Assembly (NCBI GenBank): GCA_049516595.1
Contig: JBEKSY010000042.1
Span: 1-26,232, forward strand
Length of the DNA stretch: 26,232 bases
Origin: JBEKHT01 sp049516595
GTDB taxonomy: Bacteria > Chloroflexota > Anaerolineae > Anaerolineales > RBG-16-64-43
Direction of reading: 5' to 3'
Below the pieces are notes generated by a model. It had not been told where the DNA came from, did no database searches, and saw nothing but the letters and a program-made list of their open reading frames with translations. Positions 7,017 through 14,342 of this stretch are shown here, piece after piece. Each line of letters begins with the position of its first letter. The stretch's first letter is position 1. Position numbers and translations under genes: made by a program.

Positions 7017-8238
7017 AGAGAGAGAGCGAATCGAACAGGCGGAAGGAATTTACATAGTGATCAATAGATTGGCTGATTCGCTCAATCACATATTCGTGGG
7101 AGTCCAGCCCGGCCCGCGCAAGATTCCTGTACAGTCGGCGACGTGCTGCGCGAACCTCTGGGTCAGTCCAGACGTATCGTGCTCCTGTTTGGGTCAGCCA
7201 GTCGCGCCGCTCAGGGCGTAGCTCCTGAAAACGCTCCCCTCGCTCACCTGGAAGGAGCCACTTCTTCCATCGCCCGGAACGGACTACCGCCGACTCCAAG
7301 CAATCCATGAATCGAGAAGGTCTGATTCGACCACGGGCCCTCTCCAGGTCCAGCTCCTTCTGGCACAGATCTGCAAGCGCGGCGAACTCGGCAGAGGTGA
7401 ACTCCGGTCCTACGTTGGCAGCTCCCATGCCGCTGTCGGGGTAGGCCGAGGCGTTTTCTACCCAGTCTGTGTAATGTCCTTTGATCAGGGACCCAAGAGG
7501 GGAAACTATCGCGAAAAGCTGTTGAGCCATCTTGGGGTCGAAGTAGGTCGTGTGAAGGTTGGTGCCAACTTTCCCCACAATGAAGCAAGGCCACGCGTCC
7601 AGCAGCCCCTCCTCCTCAAGTCGACGGCGCAAAAGGTTGACGAATTCACGGAAAGTAGGGATATCCGTCAGGCCACCGTGAACCTCCTCCGTGCCTACTT
7701 CGTAGTCGACTGGAGGCAGGGTGAGACGGCGCCTCTCCGCCTCACAAAAACGGATGAGATCCAACGTCCTCGAGACGACCAATCCGATGGGTGGAGGCTG
7801 GCTTTCGCCTTTCTCGATGTCAAGAGTGGCATCAATGTGCAACAGCTGGTACCCGGCAAGAAGGCATGCCCGCAGGCTCTTCTTCACCTCTCGTAAGGTT
7901 GCCTCAAGAGAAAAGTTCGCCTCGCGGTGTCGGTCCTTGAGCCATGGGCCGCCGTGGTCCAAGCAGGGTATGAGTGGGCCGCTCCACTTGTATTGTCTGG
8001 CAATTCGTTTGAGCCGCGTAACGAATTCTTTGGGAGTCCAGCTTGTGTAACCGCCATCTCGGTCGACTTGATTCAGGGTAGCGGCAAAGAGGATGGGCAA
8101 GTTGTTTCGCGATGCCACTCGTACGGCCGCCTCAAGCACTGCCTCGGAGTTTGGGCAGAGAGCCAGAAGGGTCATCGGTGTCGCCTTGCCCTCCCTCAAT
8201 CTCAGTAGTCGTTGGACGAGCATGGAGACTGGCTTCAT
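7000..8238 (-). CDS. GatZ/KbaZ-family protein, candidate tagatose-6-phosphate 4-epimerase
   Basis: A 412-residue protein of the GatZ/KbaZ family (annotated as non-catalytic subunit of class II tagatose-bisphosphate aldolase). It has the usual length and conserved blocks: NLPILFAATLNQVDRDGGYT (about 46-64), PCLDHGGPW (91-99), LLHIDATLD (132-140), DYEVGTEEVHGG (178-189), GKVGTNLHTTYFD (222-234) and DSGMGAANVGPEFT (268-281). In enterobacteria KbaZ assists the aldolase KbaY. Thermophilic Chloroflexota-type homologues are reported to interconvert fructose-6-phosphate and tagatose-6-phosphate. No KbaY/GatY gene is seen here, which favours an independent enzymatic role. The gene diverges from the ROK regulator across about 1.1 kb. 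No strong ribosome site precedes ATG 8238, and an in-frame ATG lies at 8223. The 3' end overlaps the TPR remnant by 17 bases, convergently. Confidence 0.85.
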   Translation of the reverse strand: MKPVSMLVQRLLRLREGKATPMTLLALCPNSEAVLEAAVRVASRNNLPILFAATLNQVDRDGGYTSWTPKEFVTRLKRIARQYKWSGPLIPCLDHGGPWLKDRHREANFSLEATLREVKKSLRACLLAGYQLLHIDATLDIEKGESQPPPIGLVVSRTLDLIRFCEAERRRLTLPPVDYEVGTEEVHGGLTDIPTFREFVNLLRRRLEEEGLLDAWPCFIVGKVGTNLHTTYFDPKMAQQLFAIVSPLGSLIKGHYTDWVENASAYPDSGMGAANVGPEFTSAEFAALADLCQKELDLERARGRIRPSRFMDCLESAVVRSGRWKKWLLPGERGERFQELRPERRDWLTQTGARYVWTDPEVRAARRRLYRNLARAGLDSHEYVIERISQSIDHYVNSFRLFDSLSLFKQSS

Positions 8239-8615
8239 AGGACTTAATCCAATCCTGGGGAGAGCCCCCAGCGTGGGGTCTCTGCGATCCCATTCGGTTT
8301 CAACAGCTTGTTCAGAACGATCCTCTCTCTATCGAGGGGATGTGACGGGGTGCAGCCTCCTGCAGGACTGAAAGACTCTTCGCGCGAATAACCCGCCTTC
8401 ATCGAATGCCCTCCCGTCGCTGCCGCGAATCGTAGATGACCTCTGGAAACAGGGATCCACCGCGGGCAACAGTCCCGCGCGGGTTGGTGTGAAGCGCATT
8501 AGAGTGGTTCGTAATCGCCTGATCGCCCCCTTGGAGCATCGTGAGTGTACATTCAATTGGGATTCAATTCGAAACTGACCGCTGGTGGACACCGCCCCCA
8601 AAGGCTTCTGCGGAT

Positions 8616-8664
8616 CCAATCTTAGCATGATACGAGTAGCGGAGCATGCTAAGATTGGCGCTAC
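8616..8664. repeat. 14-bp perfect inverted repeat with an alternative hairpin
   Basis: CCAATCTTAGCATG (8616-8629) and CATGCTAAGATTGG (8645-8658) are perfectly complementary across a 15-base spacer. A second pairing, GTAGCG (8636-8641) with CGCTAC (8659-8664), uses the spacer and the bases after the right arm, so the two hairpins exclude each other. No T-run follows on either strand. It could be an operator for a large dimer, the ends of a lost element, or a switching RNA structure. Confidence 0.6.
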
Positions 8665-8862
8665 GCTAACAAACGTCCTTGCGACGGCGATGAGGGGTCG
8701 CATAGGCTGCCTGAGGCCGTGGGGATCAAAGACGTGCTCCCTCCTCTTCGTGTCAACTGTCGCCCGATACTGGTCCATCAACGATCGGCCAACCTGGGCC
8801 ACTCACACATGATAGAGGAGGCATGGGCTCCTGGATGACGGATTCGTGAGCAACGACTGGGA

Positions 8863-8985
8863 TCAAGCATCGGCAGTCTCGTCGATGAGATCCTCCTGGT
8901 CTCTGGGGGATGCTCCAAGAGCTCGGTAGCTGGCGCCGGTGATCAAGAGCGTCTGAGCGTTGTGCGCCAGGGGATTCAGGCCAGC
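8863..8985 (-). pseudogene. possible IstB-like C-terminal remnant
   Basis: The minus strand frame ending at 8863 reads LAHNAQTLLITGASYRALG and a short acidic tail. The pattern LxHxAxTxxITGxSYR resembles the C-terminal strand of IS21-type IstB helper ATPases. No Walker motifs are found upstream in any frame, so at most a tail is left. Confidence 0.2.
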
Positions 8986-9346
8986 TGATGTGAACCAGGC
9001 AGGATGAGCCCCACTGGAACCGCATGTCGACATCGAGATGATTTGGAATGTACAGGCGGTGTTCTCTCTGCGGCAATGCAACAGCTACCAGGAATCCAGC
9101 TCGCACTCTGACGTCGATAGTCCCTCTTCCTTTGCGGCCTCGCCTTTGCTTGGCAGCAAAGCCCTCCGAGATCGGCGGACCGGACCAGGCCATCACAGGG
9201 ATGGGCCGAGACCCCAGTTGGGCAGGCGTCAGGTCCGTGGCCATAACGGCAGCTGGGGAGGGGGAATCCGCTCAAGGAACGTCTTGCAAGGAAGGCTATA
9301 ATTCGCAATGGACATTGAAGCATCAACAGGATGAGGGGACCGTCCA

Positions 9347-9374
9347 TTGACTCTTGCCGAATGAGTGGTATGCT
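9347..9374 (+). promoter_or_regulatory. promoter of the ROK regulator
   Basis: TTGACT (9347-9352) and TATGCT (9369-9374) are spaced by 16 bases, and the -10 is preceded by TGG (9366-9368), an extended -10. Transcription would start near 9381, within the tandem operator. An in-frame start at 9354 lies inside this promoter and is therefore unlikely to be used. Confidence 0.6.
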
Positions 9375-9375
9375 A

Positions 9376-9409
9376 AACTTCGTAAGTCTATTGAACTTTC
9401 GAAGTCTAT
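9376..9409 (+). promoter_or_regulatory. tandem operator for the ROK regulator
   Basis: AACTTCGTAAGTCTAT (9376-9391) and AACTTTCGAAGTCTAT (9394-9409) are 16-base direct repeats with two differences and an 18-base period. Each contains a palindrome ACTT-N3-AAGT. Placed at and just after the predicted transcript start, they fit autorepression, probably by the ROK protein itself and lifted by a sugar ligand. Confidence 0.55.
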
Positions 9410-9428
9410 CCTTGTTGTTGCCTCGGAA

Positions 9429-10625
9429 ATGCTGATGAAAAAGGCAACGCGCCAGCAAACAAAGGAACACAATCGCAACCTCGTCCTTAAGACCATCTTC
9501 GAGCACCCCAGTGTTAGCCGAGCGGAGATTGGCCGAATCACAAGCCTAACTCCTACAACTGTGTCCAGTATTGTTGCCAATCTAATGACTGAGGGTTTGG
9601 TCAATGAGATGGGAGTGGGTGCCTCGATAGGTGGCAAACCCGGCATCCTGCTGGGTCTTGTCGACGATGCCAGGTATCTAGTCGGCCTCGACTTGGGGCA
9701 GAACCAATTCAGTGGTGCTGTCCTGAATCTGCGTGGCGAGATCAAGACGATAACCAACCTCCCGGTCAACAATCGCAATGGGGACTACGCCCTGGCGCTG
9801 GTCTTCGAGATTGTTGATCGGCTCGTGCATGACGAATTTGGGCCGCTGGTGGGCATTGGGGTGGGCACACCCGGGTTGGTTAACACCCGAGACGGTGTTG
9901 TCATCAGCGCAGTCAATTTGGACTGGCGGGACTTGGCGCTGGCTCAGCTGCTGCGGGACCGCTACCATCTACCGGTTCGCGTCCTCAACGATAGTCAGGC
10001 CGGGGCGATGGGGGAATACGCCTACGGGGGAGGCCACGATGATGAGGGCAATCTGGTGGTGATCAATGTGGGCAACGGGATTGGTGCGGGGATCCTTGTT
10101 GGCGGCCACCTCTTTCAGGGAGATGGCGGGGCGGCAGGCGAGATTGGACATGTCGTTGTGATGCAAGATGGGGGGCTCCCATGCCGTTGCGGCAACCGAG
10201 GCTGCCTCGAAACGGTGGCAAGCGCGCGGGCCGTCCTAAAACGCGCTCAGTTGATGGCTAGTCACTCGGCCGACGCTGTCAGGGCCAGCCTGTCAGGCGA
10301 GATCACTTTGAATGATGTAGAGCAAGCCTTCGTGGCGGGTGATCCGTCGGTGAAGCAAATCGTGTTGGAGGCGGGACATTACATGGGTTTGGCCATCTCC
10401 AGCCTGGTTGGGACACTCAATATCCGCAAGATCGTGCTGTCCGGTGACATGACGCGCTTCGGTGCACCATGGCTGGGCGCCATTCGCGAAACGATGTCCG
10501 GAACGGCCCTTTCCAGTCTGACGCAGGAGACACGGGTTGAGATCGGGCAAGTGAGTGGAAATCGAGTCATCATGGGTGCGGCCGCTCTGTTGCTGAACGA
10601 TTATTCTCTCCTATTCAGTCGATGA
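9429..10625 (+). CDS. ROK-family transcriptional regulator (NagC/XylR type)
   Basis: A 398-residue repressor with an N-terminal winged helix (about 12-60, VSRAEIGRITSLTPTTVSSI) and a ROK sugar-binding domain: VGLDLGQN (85-92), GIGVGTPGLV (142-151), LNDSQAGAMGEYAYGGG (186-202), NVGNGIGAGIL (213-223), GEIGH (237-241) and the zinc motif CRCGNRGCLE (252-261). Such regulators sense the pathway sugar or its 6-phosphate and control uptake and catabolic genes. Start ATG 9429 (or ATG 9435) is chosen because the longer frame from 9354 would begin inside the promoter. It is the first gene of the rightward cluster, and its promoter carries a tandem palindromic operator. Intact kinase-like residues (ND at 187-188) are common in regulators and do not prove kinase activity. 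Confidence 0.9.
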   Translation: MLMKKATRQQTKEHNRNLVLKTIFEHPSVSRAEIGRITSLTPTTVSSIVANLMTEGLVNEMGVGASIGGKPGILLGLVDDARYLVGLDLGQNQFSGAVLNLRGEIKTITNLPVNNRNGDYALALVFEIVDRLVHDEFGPLVGIGVGTPGLVNTRDGVVISAVNLDWRDLALAQLLRDRYHLPVRVLNDSQAGAMGEYAYGGGHDDEGNLVVINVGNGIGAGILVGGHLFQGDGGAAGEIGHVVVMQDGGLPCRCGNRGCLETVASARAVLKRAQLMASHSADAVRASLSGEITLNDVEQAFVAGDPSVKQIVLEAGHYMGLAISSLVGTLNIRKIVLSGDMTRFGAPWLGAIRETMSGTALSSLTQETRVEIGQVSGNRVIMGAAALLLNDYSLLFSR

Positions 10626-10683
10626 TCGCATTGGCGCATATTCTCTTTTAGCGCCCATGCCTTCGCCATGGAGAAGTTGCAAC

Positions 10684-12084
10684 ATGAGGGGAAGTCTAAG
10701 ACTAGTCGAACCCCGATTGCTGCCTCCCCTCGATGATGCTTTTCGCCCGGCGATCCTGGCCAATCGGGCCTTTCTGCAAGAGGTCGGAGACAAGGGCATT
10801 CCCTTGGTGATTGGCTTGGAACGAAATGAAAGTCAATTGTCGCGATTTGAAACGAGAGTCTTCCCGGAAGGCGACCCGCAGGCGGATGCGAACTTCCGCT
10901 TCGTGGAGCGGCTAGTCAAGTTCTTGCTCTGGCAGCGCGGCGGGCACAAAGTCTATGTGGGTGGGCCATATTCCATAGGGGACTACATCCGTAATTGCTA
11001 CTCGCCCGATGGGGAGCGCAAGTTCGACTACCACTTCATGGGTGACCAGGTCTACGAGAAGACCTTCACCGTGGTGCCGTGCGATCCTTCGGAAGTGCCG
11101 GCGGGCTGCGAGACCGGCCAGGCCCTGGGGCGCAATCTGGACGGCTATCGCATCGGCTTTGACCTGGGTGCCTCGGACCGCAAGGTGAGTGCCGTGGTCG
11201 ACGGCCAAGTAGTCTACAGCGAAGAAGTGATTTGGGAACCACGCAAACATTCTGACCCGGACTACCACTACTATGAAATCATCACCGCTCTGAAGACCGC
11301 GGCATCGAAGATGCCTCGCGTGGATGGGATTGGCGGCAGTTCAGCAGGCATTTACATAAACAACCGTCCGATGGTGGCCTCCCTTTTTCGCGGGATCCCG
11401 AAGGACCGCTTCCATGAGATCAGAGATCTCTTCCTACGTATTGGGAGCGAGATGAATGTGCCGCTGGAAGTGATCAACGATGGAGATGTGAGCGCTCTAG
11501 CGGGGTCCATGTCCCTCGAAGACAACGGAGTGCTGGGAATTGCGATGGGTTCGAGCGAAGCAGCCGGTTACGTCGACATGCACGGCCACTTCATGGGTTG
11601 GTTGAGTGAATTGGCTTTTGCGCCGGTGGACTACAGCCCGGAGGCACCCGCCGACGAGTGGTCGGGAGATATCGGATGCGGCTCGCAGTATTTTTCGCAG
11701 GAGTGCGTGTTCAGACTGGCGCCTCGGGCAGGCATCCGCCTCCCGGAGGGTATCCCGGACGCAGAAAGACTGGCCTTCGTGCAGGCGAAGCTGGAAGCTG
11801 GGCATAAGGGGGCGGCCAGGATATGGCAGAGCATCGGAACTTACCTGGGCTACGCCCTGGCTCACTACGCAGACTTCTACGAATTCAAGCATGTGCTCAT
11901 TCTTGGGAGATGCGCTTCCGGCCGGGGAGGAACACTCATCCTGGAGGAGGCGAACAGAGTGTTGCAGACCGAATTCCCGGAACTAGCCGCCCGCATCCAC
12001 GTGCAATTGCCCGATGAACGTAGTCGGCGCGTCGGGCAGTCAATTGCTGCGGCCAGCTTACCGGCGATCAAGGTAAGACCATAG
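10684..12084 (+). CDS. divergent ROK-like sugar kinase
   Basis: A 466-residue protein. Residues 1-150 match nothing I recognise. A ROK/actin-like ATPase fold begins at GYRIGFDLGASDRKVSAVVDG (about 154-174) and continues with GIGGSSAGIYI, VPLEVINDGDVSALAG (containing the ND catalytic pair) and GVLGIAMGSSEAAGYVD. The zinc motif CxCGxxGC of standard ROK proteins is missing; only IGCGSQYFSQEC is present near the expected place. It may phosphorylate a sugar or an amino sugar, or it may sense one. The start ATG 10684 has GGAGA at 10670-10674 with 9 bases spacing, better than the upstream frame from 10657. It lies 58 bases after the regulator and 8 before the PIG-L gene, so it is part of the operon. 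Confidence 0.7.
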   Translation: MRGSLRLVEPRLLPPLDDAFRPAILANRAFLQEVGDKGIPLVIGLERNESQLSRFETRVFPEGDPQADANFRFVERLVKFLLWQRGGHKVYVGGPYSIGDYIRNCYSPDGERKFDYHFMGDQVYEKTFTVVPCDPSEVPAGCETGQALGRNLDGYRIGFDLGASDRKVSAVVDGQVVYSEEVIWEPRKHSDPDYHYYEIITALKTAASKMPRVDGIGGSSAGIYINNRPMVASLFRGIPKDRFHEIRDLFLRIGSEMNVPLEVINDGDVSALAGSMSLEDNGVLGIAMGSSEAAGYVDMHGHFMGWLSELAFAPVDYSPEAPADEWSGDIGCGSQYFSQECVFRLAPRAGIRLPEGIPDAERLAFVQAKLEAGHKGAARIWQSIGTYLGYALAHYADFYEFKHVLILGRCASGRGGTLILEEANRVLQTEFPELAARIHVQLPDERSRRVGQSIAAASLPAIKVRP

Positions 12085-12092
12085 GATGGCTC

Positions 12093-12941
12093 ATGCGATT
12101 TCACAACGACAGCGCGCAGATCTTCGTCCCCGATGGCATCCCCGTCGAACAGGCCCTGGCGCGAACGACTCACATGGCCGTCAGCGCTCATCAGGATGAC
12201 ATCGAGATCATGGCGGCTTCACCGATCCTCCAGTGCTTCCAGCAGGGAGACAAATGGTTCACGGGCGTGGTGGTCACCGATGGGCGTGGTTCACCTCGCG
12301 ATGATCTGTACAAGGACTACAGCGACGAGGATATGCGCATAGTGCGGTTCAAGGAGCAGAAGAAAGCAGCGGTTGTCGGCGAGTACGCCGCCCAGGTGAT
12401 CCTGGATTACCCGAGCAAGGACGCCAAGGATGGCCACTGCGGGTTTCCGGCCGAAGATATCGTAGTGCTCCTGAAAGCTGCCCATCCTCAGTTCGTCTAC
12501 ACTCACAACCTCGCCGATAAGCACGATACCCACGTGGCCGTTGCCCTGCGGGTCCTTGGCGCTATCCGCAGCCTCTCGGAGACCGAGCGCCCTCAGAAGC
12601 TTTACGGCTGCGAAGTCTGGCGTGACCTCGACTGGATGGTGGATGAGGACAAGATTCCCTTTGATCTGACAGCCCACGAGAATCTCCAGGTGGCATTGCT
12701 CGGCTTGTACGATTCGCAGATCTGCGGTGGCAAGCGCTACGACCTGGCCACCATGGGACGCCGGCGTGCCAACGCCACGTATTCTGAGACGCACGGGGTG
12801 GACATCACAGAGGGATTGTCTTATGCCATGGACCTGACGCCTCTGATCCATGACACCAGCATGGATATCCCTCTGTTTGTGCGAGAGCACATTCAGCGCT
12901 TTGCCCAAGATATCACTGGCCGCCTGAGGCGGGTAGGCTAG
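12093..12941 (+). CDS. PIG-L (LmbE) family N-acetylsugar deacetylase
   Basis: A 282-residue zinc deacetylase. The metal motif is AHQDDIE (residues 32-38; His33, Asp36), where most members have AHPDD. The second site is YTHNLADKHDTHVAV (136-150, His144 and His147), which supplies the third ligand. Family members remove N-acetyl groups from GlcNAc-type sugars such as GlcNAc-PI, GlcNAc-inositol, GlcNAc-malate or diacetylchitobiose. Here it probably deacetylates an unphosphorylated N-acetylhexosamine or oligosaccharide brought in by the ABC transporter. No signal peptide is seen, so it is cytoplasmic. It lies 8 bases after the ROK-like gene. The presence of a second, unrelated deacetylase (NagA) in the same cluster is unusual. 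Confidence 0.85.
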   Translation: MRFHNDSAQIFVPDGIPVEQALARTTHMAVSAHQDDIEIMAASPILQCFQQGDKWFTGVVVTDGRGSPRDDLYKDYSDEDMRIVRFKEQKKAAVVGEYAAQVILDYPSKDAKDGHCGFPAEDIVVLLKAAHPQFVYTHNLADKHDTHVAVALRVLGAIRSLSETERPQKLYGCEVWRDLDWMVDEDKIPFDLTAHENLQVALLGLYDSQICGGKRYDLATMGRRRANATYSETHGVDITEGLSYAMDLTPLIHDTSMDIPLFVREHIQRFAQDITGRLRRVG

Positions 12942-12947
12942 GACGCA

Positions 12948-13061
12948 GTGCGGCCGTTCGAAGGCGAGTTCGTCACCATCGGTTCAGACCATGCCAAGTT
13001 CGGCCACGCCCCAGATCCTCAGGCCGCGTTGGCCACTGCAGCGAACTTGACCGTGACATAG
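12948..13061 (+). other. open stretch in frame with the SIS gene, ending in TAG
   Basis: From GTG 12948 a 37-codon frame reads VRPFEGEFVTIGSDHAKFGH and more, ending at TAG 13059-13061. The same frame then stays open straight into the SIS gene (13116 onward). It may be the remnant of a small gene, or of an N-terminal extension now cut off by the stop. There is no good ribosome site. No family is recognised with confidence, although IGSDHA recalls phosphosugar isomerases. Confidence 0.25.
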
Positions 13062-13157
13062 GCAGAGGCAGGCGACAAAGTCGCAGCTGCCGTCGCGGCG
13101 GGGATAGCACTGGACATGTGCGCTTCAGGCGCCAGGCCTATGTCGGAGGAGAATGCC

Positions 13158-14342
13158 TTGGGAAACCCGCGCGTGCCGCACACCTTAACAGAGATTCTCT
13201 CCCAGCCCCGGGTCTGGGAAAGCACGCTCCGCAAGCTCTCGGAGTTGCGGGAGACCGATCTACCACGCCTGGCGGAATATGATCAGGTTCTTTTCACTGG
13301 CTGCGGCTCGACATACTACCTCTCGGTTTGGGCCTCTCGGCATTTCCAGCAAGCTCACGGCGTCATTTGTACTGCGGTGCCCGCTTCAGAAGTGGTGTTG
13401 TTCCCCGATGCCTGGGTTCGAAAAGGGGCCAAGGCCCTTCTCGTGGCGATTTCCCGGTCTGCCCAGACAACAGAAACGCTGAAGGCTGTTCGGGTCTTCC
13501 AAGAAAGAGGGTACGGAAAGACGATCTCGATCACGTGCAATCCAGAGGGACGTCTGGCCCAAATGACGGAGGGGGTCCTAGCGACGCCCGATGGTCAAGA
13601 GGAGGGCGTGGCGCAGACGCGATCATTCTCCTCCATGATGCTAGCCGTCGCACTTCTGAGCGAGCGGAGGGTTCCAGCCGAGTTGCCACAGTCATTGCGG
13701 GCGAGCGGGGAAAGAATTATCGATCGGTACGGCTCCCTGGCGGCCGAAATTGGCAGTCAGCCGGATCTGACCCGCTTCTTCTTCCTTGGTAGCGGTCCCC
13801 TTTTCGGATTGGCAAGCGAAGCGATGCTGAAGATGAAGGAGATGTCGCTAAGCTACGCCGAGGCGTTTCACTTCATGGAATTCCGGCACGGGCCGATGTC
13901 AATGGTTGATAGTCACACACTGGTCGTCGGCCTTCTGAGTGATCAAGGGCGAGGCCAGGAACTCGGAGTCCTTGACTCGATCCGTCGGTTTGGAGCCAGG
14001 ACTCTGGTCATCAGCGAGGCCTCTGACGAGTCCGTGCCCGGCGCGGTCGACTATTGGGTCTCGATCGCGAGCGAAGTGCCGGCTGCTTGGCGAGCTCCGC
14101 TGTACCTTCCCGTCCTGCAACTGCTTGCCTGCCACAGGGCCGTGGCGAACGGTCAGGATCCCGACCACCCTGCTCATCTGCAAGCTGTTGTTGAGCTTGA
14201 ACCATCCGGTTCGTCGATCGATGGAAGACATGACTCTTGGTTCGTTGAGGGCCGAGACAAGACGCCTGATATGAGACGAGGGATCGATCCTTCGAAGCCC
14301 ATGCTCTTCAAGATGCCCATGAGCGGCCGGAGCGAACCATGA
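13158..14342 (+). CDS. AgaS-like SIS-domain amino-sugar-phosphate isomerase/deaminase
   Basis: A protein of about 394 residues with two sugar isomerase (SIS) domains. It begins TLTEILSQPRVW, close in style to the EEIxxQPxxW start of AgaS. FTGCGSTYYLS (46-56) is the first phosphosugar loop. ISRSAQTTET and ITCNPEGRLAQMT complete domain one, and FFLGSGPLFGLASEAMLKMK with FHFMEFRHGPMSMVD forms domain two, where the FRHGPxS block is typical of AgaS and GlmS-type deaminases. The likely reaction is galactosamine-6-phosphate (or glucosamine-6-phosphate) to tagatose-6-phosphate (or fructose-6-phosphate) plus ammonia. There is no glutaminase domain, so it is not a full GlmS. I favour TTG 13158 because GGAGGAGA (13145-13152) precedes it; ATG 13140 has no ribosome site. 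It overlaps the ROK kinase by 4 bases (ATGA). Confidence 0.8.
   Translation: MGNPRVPHTLTEILSQPRVWESTLRKLSELRETDLPRLAEYDQVLFTGCGSTYYLSVWASRHFQQAHGVICTAVPASEVVLFPDAWVRKGAKALLVAISRSAQTTETLKAVRVFQERGYGKTISITCNPEGRLAQMTEGVLATPDGQEEGVAQTRSFSSMMLAVALLSERRVPAELPQSLRASGERIIDRYGSLAAEIGSQPDLTRFFFLGSGPLFGLASEAMLKMKEMSLSYAEAFHFMEFRHGPMSMVDSHTLVVGLLSDQGRGQELGVLDSIRRFGARTLVISEASDESVPGAVDYWVSIASEVPAAWRAPLYLPVLQLLACHRAVANGQDPDHPAHLQAVVELEPSGSSIDGRHDSWFVEGRDKTPDMRRGIDPSKPMLFKMPMSGRSEP

Larger units (their letters stand above)
8239..9346. other. 1.1-kb divergent gap with repeats and gene debris
   Basis: The long frames on the minus strand here are not convincing genes. Visible structures are an imperfect hairpin near 8262-8284 (AGAGCCCC against GGGGTCTCT), a direct repeat ATTCAATT at 8551-8558 and 8562-8569, the strong inverted repeat at 8616-8658 and a possible IstB-like tail at 8863-8985, the last two listed separately. 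No clear promoter for the GatZ-like gene was found. The region is too long for a simple divergent regulatory gap and is probably partly decayed mobile DNA. Confidence 0.5.

Noticed and set aside
9354..9428. N-terminal extension of the ROK regulator
   Set aside because: The promoter -10 and the predicted transcript start fall inside it, and family resemblance begins only after ATG 9429.
8753..9506. Two long minus-strand ORFs in the divergent gap
   Set aside because: They have arginine- and proline-rich shadow-like composition and no motifs, and they overlap the promoter and operator of the ROK regulator.
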